A stretch of DNA of 64,000 nt from assembly GCA_027574665.1 (NCBI GenBank), contig CM050657.1, positions 24,902,700 to 24,966,699 of the forward strand, read 5' to 3'. This document shows positions 52,101 through 59,600 of the stretch, piece by piece (positions within the stretch are counted from its first letter, which is position 1; every line of letters starts with the position of its first letter). This DNA comes from Rhynochetos jubatus. Its lineage: Eukaryota; Chordata; Aves; Eurypygiformes; Rhynochetidae. A program made the position numbers and the translations under genes. The notes under the pieces were generated by a model. The model saw only the letters and a program-made list of their open reading frames with translations, searched no databases and was not told where the DNA came from.

Positions 52101-53995
52101 GGAAGGGAACACTGAATTCTCTTGGATTCTGAAAGCCTTTTAGCTGAATGATACATATGTAAAGAACTGAAGCTGATGTGAAGTAAGTGTGGATAGTTAT
52201 AAGTAGTTATACACAGTTATGCTTAGAAAATTACTGTACTTTTCTGTATACGTGTACAGACATTTTACTAAAATGAAATCGAATTTTTACAAAATTAACT
52301 CCCGAAAACTAGTTATTTCTTCTTTAATACTGTTCTGATTTCAGAGTTCCATTGTTACAGGCAGGGCAGGGTGATAAAATGGGGTACAGAACTAATGCAG
52401 CTCCTGGCACTGCAGTACCTAGGTAGCAAAGGCACACAGAGAGTGGCAGCACTTCTCCACTAACCTTATTATGGAGCTGATAACATGAGAGTAGTTCAGA
52501 GAGGTATCTTCCTGAGACTAAGTGGAGGCAGAGGCTTTTCCGAGTGCAACAGAACAGTGAGAAAAAGTATCTAGAATCCTCAGGAGTCTCCCAGAAAGGC
52601 TGTAACACAGGCAAATAGAGAGGCAATGTGTTATTTTATTTCTTGGAGGCTGATTGGAATCACAGTACAGGCATTTGAAACCTTTGAAAACATAAGATTT
52701 GAGACATACTTCTTCTCAGGCATGAGGTTAACACCTCAGCTGTAATCAGAAGGAGGTGACATGCAGGTAACGCCATTCGTGTACGCTTCGCCTTAGTAGG
52801 TAGGCGCTTGTCATCACTCTCTGTAGTGCCAGGCAGATGGCTGTGCTGATTCTCAGCCCAAGGGGAGAGGTGCTGAGGGGAAATAATAGACAGTGCCTTT
52901 AGTGCTTCGCAGGCAATCTGTTCCACAGATATAAGCCCAGTCCTTTTTCCACCTTTTGTTCCAGTTGTTCCAAGCGTGGCTACTATTGTTATCATAATCT
53001 GTGTGAGCATACTCGTTTTCATCGTAACCTTGGGGGTCTATCGAATTCGGACAGCTCACCAGCACAGCTCTGCAGACAACGAAGGAAGTAAAGAAAACGA
53101 AATGGATTGGGATGACTCTGCTCTGACTATTACTGTCAACCCCATGGAGGTACGTAACTGAGGCATAGTATTATACCATGATACTACCAGGAGTTACTGT
53201 CAGGGCTGGTGGCTTACTCAGCAGTGAGTTTTAAGCCTTTTTCAGAGTAGACTTGCTCAGGCTTGGCAGAACAGTTGTATGTACGTACACTCAGGACCCC
53301 ATCTCAGTTTTGAGCTCTGCACGCCATGATAATACATGAGAGCGCAGTTAATATTTGTTGTCATATATAATTGCTGAATAGGATGGTAAGAACTCCTGAG
53401 GTACAACACCACTTCCTCTCTATCGGTATTTGCACACCAGGGTGATGCAGCTCCTTTGTTTTTAACTAACTTTGTCATGTAAGTGTTAATGCACTCAACA
53501 GGGGGAGATGGGGCTGCACTTGAAAGAAACAGACGCTGAAGGGTTACATTTTAGTAGCTCAACTAGGAAAGACACTGCTTATGGACATTCCATTCTTGTT
53601 ACGGTAGTTCTGAACATTTGCTACTGACTTGTGCATTTGATGCCCAGTAGGCACATAATGAGGGCAGGCACATTCCCCGGCACGTTAGCGTTTCTCAACA
53701 TGCAAGAAATGCTCACATTCGCACTGCCACTGGCTACCAGGAAGGCACGTTTCTTCTACTCTTTCGCATTTCTTTAAATGTACTTTAGAAATATGAAAAG
53801 CCTCACCAGGCGGAAGAGGAGAGTGAGGAGGAAGAAGATGACATAGAAGATGAAGAGGAGGACACCACCAGTGCTGAATCAGATGAAAGTGAGGAGGAGG
53901 AGGAAGAAGAAGAAGTGATTGTCCGAAAGGGAGACAAACAGAATGCCACCAGGCAAGAGCAGTTGGAGTGGGATGATTCAACACTCCCCTACTAA
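28023..53995 (+). CDS. CLSTN2: Calsyntenin-2 (alcadein-gamma), C-terminal 511 residues, nine exons
   Basis: Calsyntenins are type I neuronal membrane proteins with two cadherin repeats, an LG-like domain, one membrane helix and a cytoplasmic tail that docks kinesin-1 light chain; they act at synapses and in axonal vesicle transport. Here nine exons join as 28023-28185, 41865-42031, 45392-45540, 46937-47160, 49701-49871, 50493-50638, 51832-51955, 52965-53149 and 53789-53995, totalling 1536 nt. Every junction is GT-AG and keeps frame. The product runs from the LG domain (starting ICDKEWHYYV) to a tail ending LEWDDSTLPY. The family is about 950-980 residues, so roughly the N-terminal half lies upstream. 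Assignment to CLSTN2 rests on two WDDS motifs (CLSTN3 has one), the terminal DDSTLPY, the GVYRIRTAHQH juxtamembrane run and the sequence between LG and membrane, compared with family members from memory. CLSTN1 is the main alternative; its tail, as remembered, ends DDSTLSY. Confidence 0.9.
31881..32065 (-). mobile_element. CR1 retroposon, short 5'-truncated copy
   Basis: The plus strand reads CATAGAATCACAGAATAGTT, then CAGGTTGGAATGGACCTTAA, CCATGGGCAGGGACACC and TCTCTGGGCAACCCATTGCA. This is the reverse complement of the avian CR1 3' end including its terminal repeat. The match fades after about 32065. It is intronic and antisense to CLSTN2. Confidence 0.92.
35655..36425 (-). mobile_element. 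CR1 retroposon, longer 5'-truncated copy
   Basis: Starts CATGGAATCACAGAATAGTT and runs in reverse-complement order through GGGACACCTTCCACTAGCCC, CCTTGTCCTGTCACTACAGG and CTCCAGGCTGAACAAGCC to TTGTGCAGGACCTTGCACTT, the region that follows the reverse-transcriptase end in CR1. At about 770 bp it is the largest repeat in the window. Several open frames here (35680-36533) are products of this repeat, not genes. Confidence 0.92.
41865..42031 (+). CDS. CLSTN2: CLSTN2 exon: end of the LG-like domain
   Basis: 167 nt. The acceptor is TTTCTTACAG and the donor AAAG/GTGAGG. It completes the split glycine codon (WQ-G-GEV) and reads 55 further codons, including FHGSLASLTIRPGK and SCLQACKEGLDINSLESLG, ending GQGIK in phase 0. 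The Cys pair in SCLQAC is a conserved calsyntenin feature. A 13.7 kb intron separates it from the previous exon. Confidence 0.93.
42032..45391 (+). other. CLSTN2: CLSTN2 intron, 3.4 kb
   Basis: Phase 0 intron, GTGAGG to CCCCCAG. A perfect 10-bp tandem duplication (CAACGTCAGT twice) sits at 42711-42730. Nothing else stands out. Confidence 0.85.
42711..42730 (+). repeat. Perfect 10-bp tandem duplication
   Basis: CAACGTCAGT occurs twice head to tail. Each unit contains ACGTCA, a CRE half-site-like core. Confidence 0.85.
45392..45540 (+). CDS. CLSTN2: CLSTN2 exon: extracellular region after the LG domain
   Basis: 149 nt. The acceptor is GTTTCCCCCAG and the donor GTAAGT, a perfect consensus. It encodes 49 codons plus two bases: YHFNPSQSVLVMEGDD, then a segment ending PTAGVRRLKLSSRV with the CA of a split Gln codon. 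This is the conserved calsyntenin stretch just C-terminal of the LG domain. It leaves in phase 2 and the next exon restores Gln-Cys. Confidence 0.93.
45541..46936 (+). other. CLSTN2: CLSTN2 intron, 1.4 kb
   Basis: Phase 2 intron, GTAAGT to TTTCAG. The 139-codon antisense open frame at 45879-46298 has no recognisable domain and is probably chance. Confidence 0.85.
46937..47160 (+). CDS. CLSTN2: CLSTN2 exon: extracellular region
   Basis: 224 nt. The acceptor is TATTTTTCAG; the donor is AGAG/GTTTGT, weaker than its neighbours. It reads QCFGEDVCISIPDIDAYVMV, then a segment through ARPAAQFESERG and PDIRIVSTVTKTEH, ending HDR plus one base (phase 1). The domain is calsyntenin-specific. Reading past the donor would add only a few codons (GLWISFF) before a stop, so the splice is needed. 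Confidence 0.92.
47161..49700 (+). other. CLSTN2: CLSTN2 intron, 2.5 kb
   Basis: Phase 1 intron, GTTTGT to TCACAG. No repeat or gene recognised. Confidence 0.85.
49701..49871 (+). CDS. CLSTN2: CLSTN2 exon: extracellular region with an N-glycosylation sequon
   Basis: 171 nt. The acceptor is GTTCACAG and the donor TATG/GTATGT. It encodes AKKPVVLEEMLHNLDFCDIL, an acidic stretch around DPEQECLELDH, and LDATNSTAGYSIY. NST is a potential N-glycosylation site facing the lumen or outside. It enters completing GCC (Ala) and leaves in phase 1. LEEMLHNLDFCDILV fits CLSTN2 better than CLSTN1, as I remember those proteins. Confidence 0.92.
49872..50492 (+). other. CLSTN2: CLSTN2 intron, 621 bp
   Basis: Phase 1 intron, GTATGT to TTTCAG. 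Nothing further seen. Confidence 0.88.
50493..50638 (+). CDS. CLSTN2: CLSTN2 exon: extracellular region
   Basis: 146 nt. The acceptor is CCGTTTCAG and the donor GGAG/GTAAGC. It encodes GVDSMHNYEQVLRQIRYRNW, then a basic stretch, and KCSELNGRYTSNEFNLE. The YEQVL-IRYRNW and CSELNGRY-SNEF blocks are family signatures. It ends in phase 0; the next exon starts with VNILH. Confidence 0.93.
50639..51831 (+). other. CLSTN2: CLSTN2 intron, 1.2 kb
   Basis: Phase 0 intron, GTAAGC to TGCCAG. Nothing further seen. Confidence 0.88.
51832..51955 (+). CDS. CLSTN2: CLSTN2 exon: juxtamembrane ectodomain
   Basis: 124 nt. The acceptor is TTGTGCCAG and the donor TCAG/GTATGT. It encodes VNILHNSNSNFMDHVNHMIV, then QPQFLQSVHHPEG and a short linker to the membrane, leaving in phase 1. 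VNHMIVQPQFLQSVHHP is the conserved calsyntenin stalk. Ectodomain shedding of alcadeins is known to occur near the membrane; the exact site cannot be read from this sequence. Confidence 0.92.
51956..52964 (+). other. CLSTN2: CLSTN2 intron, 1.0 kb
   Basis: Phase 1 intron, GTATGT to TTCCAG. Antisense open frames at 52324-52626 and 52660-53022 are unremarkable; the second overlaps the transmembrane exon as its reverse-strand shadow. Confidence 0.88.
52965..53149 (+). CDS. CLSTN2: CLSTN2 exon: transmembrane helix and first WDDS motif
   Basis: 185 nt. The acceptor is TTGTTCCAG and the donor GGAG/GTACGT. A VVPS stem leads into a hydrophobic helix at about 52976-53041, followed by the basic stop-transfer segment YRIRTAHQH. 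The first kinesin-light-chain-binding motif, MDWDDSALTITVNPME, has WDDS at 53108-53119 and NPME at the exon end (53138-53149). It ends in phase 0, so the NPME-KYE motif spans the splice junction. Confidence 0.95.
53150..53788 (+). other. CLSTN2: CLSTN2 intron, 639 bp
   Basis: Phase 0 intron, GTACGT to CTTTAG. It separates the NPME half and the KYE half of the PTB-type motif. Confidence 0.88.
53789..53995 (+). CDS. CLSTN2: CLSTN2 terminal coding exon: acidic tail, second WDDS motif, stop
   Basis: 207 nt including the TAA stop at 53993-53995. The acceptor is TGTACTTTAG, with a poor pyrimidine tract. It begins KYEKPHQA, then has a 34-residue acidic block (53813-53914; 26 Glu/Asp), a short basic patch (VIVRKGDKQ), NATRQEQ and the terminal LEWDDSTLPY, with WDDS at 53969-53980. 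Acidic repeats between the two WDDS motifs are typical of CLSTN1/2, and the length matches the family. Confidence 0.95.
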   Translation, partial: KYEKPHQAEEESEEEEDDIEDEEEDTTSAESDESEEEEEEEEVIVRKGDKQNATRQEQLEWDDSTLPY

Positions 53996-54199
53996 CAGCC
54001 CTCCAGCCACATGCTCTTTTGTAAAAACCAATACAGTGTTTTTTCAGAGTCTATGAATTCATTGACAGGATTTGAACTTCTGCTTGCGTACAACTGTTTT
54101 GCCTAAAATGATCTTGTTGTAGGAATTGATGATGATAGAACCAACCCTTTTGTTACAAAGCCCACAGAAACATGGTACAAGCATACTGGCATCACCAGT

Positions 54200-54205
54200 A
54201 ATAAA
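54200..54205 (+). promoter_or_regulatory. Candidate proximal poly(A) signal
   Basis: AATAAA about 205 nt after the stop codon, the first canonical hexamer in the 3' UTR. A modest GT-containing stretch (GTTAGCAAGCGTGGTT) follows about 20 nt downstream. If used it would give a very short 3' UTR. Confidence 0.35.
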
Positions 54206-55181
54206 GTATCTAGAACTTGATCTGTTAGCAAGCGTGGTTCTCGATTTCCTGTTTCTATACCGCAGATACGTGACAAAAGTCCTGTCACTCAATCCATAGA
54301 GGTTTTTGCCTTTGCTATTTTTTTCATAACAGGAGAGATTTTAGCTTGTTACGAAGAATTACTTGTGTGGGTCCTATAACAGTTGCCATCTGAATTCACA
54401 CTCTTACAGGTGTAAAAAATAATCCACCTTCAAACTGGGGCAGAGTTTTAGTGCTACAGGTGACAGACTGAATTCCATTGTCCAGGTCTTGTCCTGCCTT
54501 CTTGGCTGTTAGCTGTCTTCACAAGGGAATATTTAGGACTTGACATGGGATGCATGTGTGCCTGTGTAGAAGTGGAGAGTATTTTTTTTTCAGGCATGCT
54601 CTCAGAACCCTCAAAAGACAGGGATTTTATCCAAGCCACCCATAGAAACTCGAGAGTTTAAAAACCAGCAACAAGGGGCTGCTGAAGGTTACAAACAAAA
54701 TCGTTCTCTGTCCACAGACTGAGTAATATGATCTTATGCAAACTGTAAATTCTAATGGGATTGAGCTACTGAAAACCTGTAGAGCTGCTCGTTAGTTATG
54801 GATTGAGCAATTTGCAGCAAATCGATGCTTTAAACCATCTGTCTTGTAAAATCATTAGCTTGCTGCAGTATCTTACTGAAGTAGTGGAAAATAAGTGACC
54901 CCATTATTCCATAGTATGGTTGGGATTTAAACAATGATTTTACATGAGGAAAATGTTCCCTTTTTGCTTTAGCGAATGCCAGCTGGAATTCCTGTCTGAC
55001 TGTATTCTATAAAACATTATGCCCCATTTCTTCTGTACCCTTATGCACCCACACGCGGCACGAGAGACAGTGACACCAACATACGCAACTGTCGTCTCTC
55101 TTGTGCTCATAATTCTCCCCTATTTCTTCTTCCTGAAGCCATTAATGTTGAGAAAAGGTTTTATAAAGTAGAACAAGAACA

Positions 55182-55187
55182 AATAAA
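55182..55187 (+). promoter_or_regulatory. Candidate poly(A) signal
   Basis: AATAAA about 1.2 kb after the stop, in the context ACAAATAAAACC. No obvious strong GU-rich element directly follows; a GT-rich stretch (GTTGGTAAGTCTGTGTGTGG) lies about 140 nt further on, which is too distant to be typical. Confidence 0.3.
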
Positions 55188-56568
55188 ACCTGCCTGGAAC
55201 CAAAAGTAGTGGGGAAATTTAAAAACAAACTCATAAGAGGTTTGAGAGAGTATTTTAGTTTGTTACGGTAACACAGCATATTTTTCTTAAACACTGTTTA
55301 AAAAGGGAAAAAAAATCGGTAAGTGTTGGTAAGTCTGTGTGTGGTGTGGGTTTCGTCCCCTTTCCTTAACTATCTCTGCATCTTCGAATGCGCTGCATAC
55401 CAAACGATCCAGCACGTAGGAGGAGAACTGCATAGAAAGCAAAATGGCATGGAAGCGAATGCTGCCTAGCGGCTTGCTTGTCTGCTTTTTTCCAAGTGCA
55501 TCCTTCTCTTTACAATTTCACCATTGACTCTTGCAATTTGCCATTTAAAATGAGCTGCTTCCTCTTCTCCTCTCTCCCAAAGAAAAACAAAGGCAGTCTT
55601 GCCACATCAGGATGCTCCTGAGCACCCATGAATGGTAGTTGATATTGCAAAGAGTAACGGGAACAATCTTGAGAGTATCCCCCTCCCTCACTCCTTTATG
55701 TTTATTAGCAGCTCCTGAACATCTTGGAATACAGAGAATATATTACGGGTTTGGGGGTTCTTTTAATTCCAGTTTCTGCATCTGATAGTTGCAGGGAAGG
55801 ATTGACAGCAACTAGATCTTGTAGTTTAATAAGTAGAAAATAAATAAAAAGAACCCTAAATTCATTTTTAAATTAATTAAAGAACATCTTCATGCTCTTT
55901 GTGCCAACAATCATGTTGACAGGTGATTGTTAAAAGTGGCAGTATAGAGTTTTTCTGACGGGAGCAGTCCTGTTTCATTTTTCTTCTGGTTTCTCACAGG
56001 CATTAAACTTGCAAGAATGTTTGTAGAATCAAGCCCACATACATAAATCTTATCAGCAGGAATAAAGATTGTAAAATTGGCCAAAATATCAGTTTAGTAA
56101 AAATTCATTTTAAAATTTCTGAATATCCTGAACAGAAATGTTATGTTAGATCATTTCCTAGTATCCTAAATAACTTCCTAGCGTGAGTTGTTAGTGGCAT
56201 GAAGCAGACCCTTCATGATGCTTGGTATTAGCACATATCTTAGCTTTCTGCTCAGAAAAAAAAAATATTTAAAATCAAAAGCAGCTATTTAAAAGTCGAT
56301 TTCAGATTTAAAACTGGACTTAAATTATTGTTAAAAAGTTTGTCCTATTCCTGATTATTATTATAATTGTTATCACAGCACACATTAGGGCAACTTGAAA
56401 ACAGCAACCTACCACCTTGTTGACAGCCTTTAATTCTTCTATACATTCATGTCTTCATCAGTGTGTGTCTCCATCTAACAGATTTTTATCCTTTTGTTAC
56501 TGGAAGCGAATCTGTCCAGGGCCGTGCTGGTACATTACACAAGAAGCAAATATGAAGTATTTACTGTA

Positions 56569-56574
56569 AATAAA
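56569..56574 (+). promoter_or_regulatory. Candidate poly(A) signal
   Basis: AATAAA in GTAAATAAACC, followed within about 40-60 nt by GGAGTGTGTTAGC and TTTGGTTTGC, which could serve as a GU/U-rich downstream element. By layout this is a better candidate than the two upstream ones, but unproven. Confidence 0.35.
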
Positions 56575-56600
56575 CCTACATTTTTAAACCTAAGCAAAGT

Positions 56601-59600
56601 CATACAGGAGTGTGTTAGCACTAACATTTGGTTTGCAACAAAAGATGTTTAGCAAACCAAAATGTGTCGCTGTACTTATTTTACACTGGTCAGTGGGGTG
56701 CGTTCTACAGCATCCTTCATTCAAAGAAACAGAAAAATCCTTTTCACAAAATGAACTGTAGAATTGGACAGCAGCGGCTTCGTGAGCAAAAGCCCACTAA
56801 CAGAAATATCAGTTTCTGAAATAATTTCAACATTATTTCCTCCCACCCATTAATTCTTTTTCTATGTAAACTATTTGCTTAAAACCAAACCTGAGCTTAC
56901 CCACACAGGTGCATACACACGCTCCCTTTTTTCACCCCCTAATCCAAAGCCCAAAAACCTCTCCACTCCAAAGTGCTTACACTGCAGACTGCGAGATGGC
57001 ACCTGAAGGTGTAATGTTTCTCCTTAGCCCAGTCGCACGGTTGAGCGATAAAGACATGCAAATAAAGGTGGCTTTTTTTGCGGCAGCAATAAACAAGTGC
57101 ATCCAAAGAACCACCTCTGAAGGGGTGCCTGTAATACACGACATCAGGAATCTGTGACGCTGGAGGTTTAAAATGACATCACATCAATGAAGGCCTTTTT
57201 AAATCCTTGAAATTCTAATTTAAGACTGGGAAAAGCTGCAAAACCTACAAACGCAAATTCAAGACAGTGATATGCTGTTATCTGAATTAATTTAACCGCC
57301 TCCGTTGCTTTATGTGATCAATAGCACTCATTTCTTTTTCCCTTCTTCCCCTCCACAGGTATTTTTATCTCTGCCAGCAAAGCTTAAAATTGAGATTAAT
57401 CTCAGTATTTACTGCATTGGCTGACATCAGTTCAAACCAGCCACAGCTGTGGAGCGTTTGTGACACCTATAATGCTAATTAAAATAAAGTGCTGTTTGTT
57501 CATTCAAACAGGCAATAGTATCCTGCTGTGGTGGCTCGGCTGCTTGGGAGCTGGTGACGATCTCCCCTGCCAGGGGGCTCCCGAGAGGTGCAGTTTATGT
57601 CCTTTCTGGGCTGGTGTTGAGCTGGGATTGCTCCAAGCACAGGCACCATCCTTACTTCTTTCAGGAGGAAAATAAGACTCGGAGAAGGTCAGAGGGTTAG
57701 AGAGTTCCTCCGGTGGGGATGAAATTCACTGTCCCCAGTGCAGCAGCTGTCCTGCCTGAGCCGAGGTGACAAAAATGCCATGGGACATTAGTAGCCCAGG
57801 TTAAGGACCGGCCAGAGGGTAATTCAGTAGTAGCCCTGCTTTGCTTTGCTTTGTCAACACGCACCGCATTCATGTCTCAGCTGTCTCTAACCTGAGAGGC
57901 AGCTCTAAGGCTTTTACCTGGTGGGGATCTCCCAGCAGGCTGGGACGTGACACGTCCTCTCCTGGAAGTTTTGGTGCTGGCATATGCACCACCCCATTCA
58001 TCAGCACCATCCATGCTTAGCGAAAGTGAGAATGAAAGACTTCACTGAGGTGACAGCGGGTGAAGGTCAGGTGGGATGGATGCACGGAGCTGCTCCTGGT
58101 ATCCTGGAATATATATCGTAATACCAAAATTAAGGATGTGTTTGCAAAAGCATATGGATACTTCGAGAGGGAATTAAACCGTGAGGACATCTCCAGGGCT
58201 TAAAAAAGTCTCCTCTTTCTTACCTTAATTCACACGTGCTGACTAGAGTAGTTATCTCCATACCGGCACATCCCCACCGGATTTTGTAGGCAACGTATGT
58301 CTTGCAAATGGCAATGAAACCTCATAGCAAAATACAATTTCTGTATAAACAATTTCCAGGAAGCTAGCAATAGGCAAAGCAGCCAAGTACTAAAAGCCAT
58401 CATGTCTGCCATCATCACTAACAAACATCCCAATTTTTTTGTTTGGCAAATTTCTTCATCTCTGTGGAGCGTAGCTGTTTCCTGGATGTCTGCTGTATGC
58501 TATTTCTGCACGGTTCTTAACAAGCACCAACAGGTTAATAGCGAGAGAATAGCTCCTTTGTTAGAAAGATGAAGGTGCCATGGCTTGTACAGAGATGGGT
58601 TAGATATACTTAGATAGTTGCTTCTTGATGAAATCCTGGCATGGAAAAAAATCAATTCCATGAGATAAAATTTTAGACTAATATTGACTGTTGCCAGACT
58701 GAGAAATATCAGTGATATGAGCAGAATTTTGAAAAAACCATACACACACTGATACATTATATAGCATATATATAATAGTATGCATACATACAAACGTAGT
58801 AATATTGTATGTATGTGTGTATATCTATAAAAATATAATATCTAGATTGCAAACACACCTCGTTTTATCCAGCATTTTCTGTGAAGCTGCGCGGATTCAG
58901 GCAGCGCATCTAGAGTTGCTCCGAGACTGTCATTAGGAAATGCTGGAATCAAAGTGTATAGCATCTGTACCCTTAAAAATGGGCCAGGTTACGGTGGTTT
59001 GGGATCCTAGCCACATGCTGGTCACCTTGCTGGCTAGCTGGAAAACACAGGCAAATGGCCAACGGCCTCTGGTTCTGCCCTGATAAAATCGCTGAACAAA
59101 ACCAGTGGCAGTATTTGAGGGAAGCTGGATGTGCAGTAGCTTTATCCTGATGTTTCACTTACTTTTGACAGCGTGCCTTGGATTAGTGCACCCCTGGATG
59201 ATCTGTGTAGCTGCTGACCTTTACTTAATACCTGGTTAAGACAGTTCTCGTACACCAGTTGGGCAAATCTAAGGAGGAGATAGATAGAAATAAATAATTT
59301 AAAAAATACTACCAAAGAAGACGGCAAAAGTAAAAGCACCACTGAAATGACTAAAAATATTACTGTTGATTGTACATAATGCTATGCTATATAAGTATGA
59401 TCTTCCTTATGTGTCGCCCACTCTCACCAGCCACCTAACAGCATTGGATTTCTGCCTCCTCAGGCTAAGCTGAGAAAGATGACAAGCTTTGGTCGTGCCC
59501 AGCGGCTGCAAACCTCCTAGCGTAAAAGTGCCACTCCAAACAGCCGTAAGAATGACAGCCACCCTTGTCCCTCAAAGATCTAGGTGCTGCCAGAAAAATC

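Larger units (their letters stand above)
53996..56600 (+). other. CLSTN2: CLSTN2 3' UTR, extent uncertain
   Basis: Transcribed sequence must follow the TAA stop. Canonical AATAAA hexamers on the plus strand lie at 54200, 55182, 55839/55843, 56061 and 56569, with more at 57061, 57088 and 57483. I cannot tell which are used. The end given here is set just after the 56569 signal and is arbitrary; mammalian CLSTN2 transcripts have long 3' UTRs, so it may run further. No open frame of note lies in it. Confidence 0.5.

Noticed and set aside
28023-53995. Assignment to CLSTN1 or CLSTN3
   Set aside because: As remembered, CLSTN3 has one WDDS motif and a different C-terminus, while CLSTN1 ends DDSTLSY and differs around the LEEMLHNLDFCDIL segment and the juxtamembrane region. 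CLSTN2 fits all of these, though I could not run an alignment.
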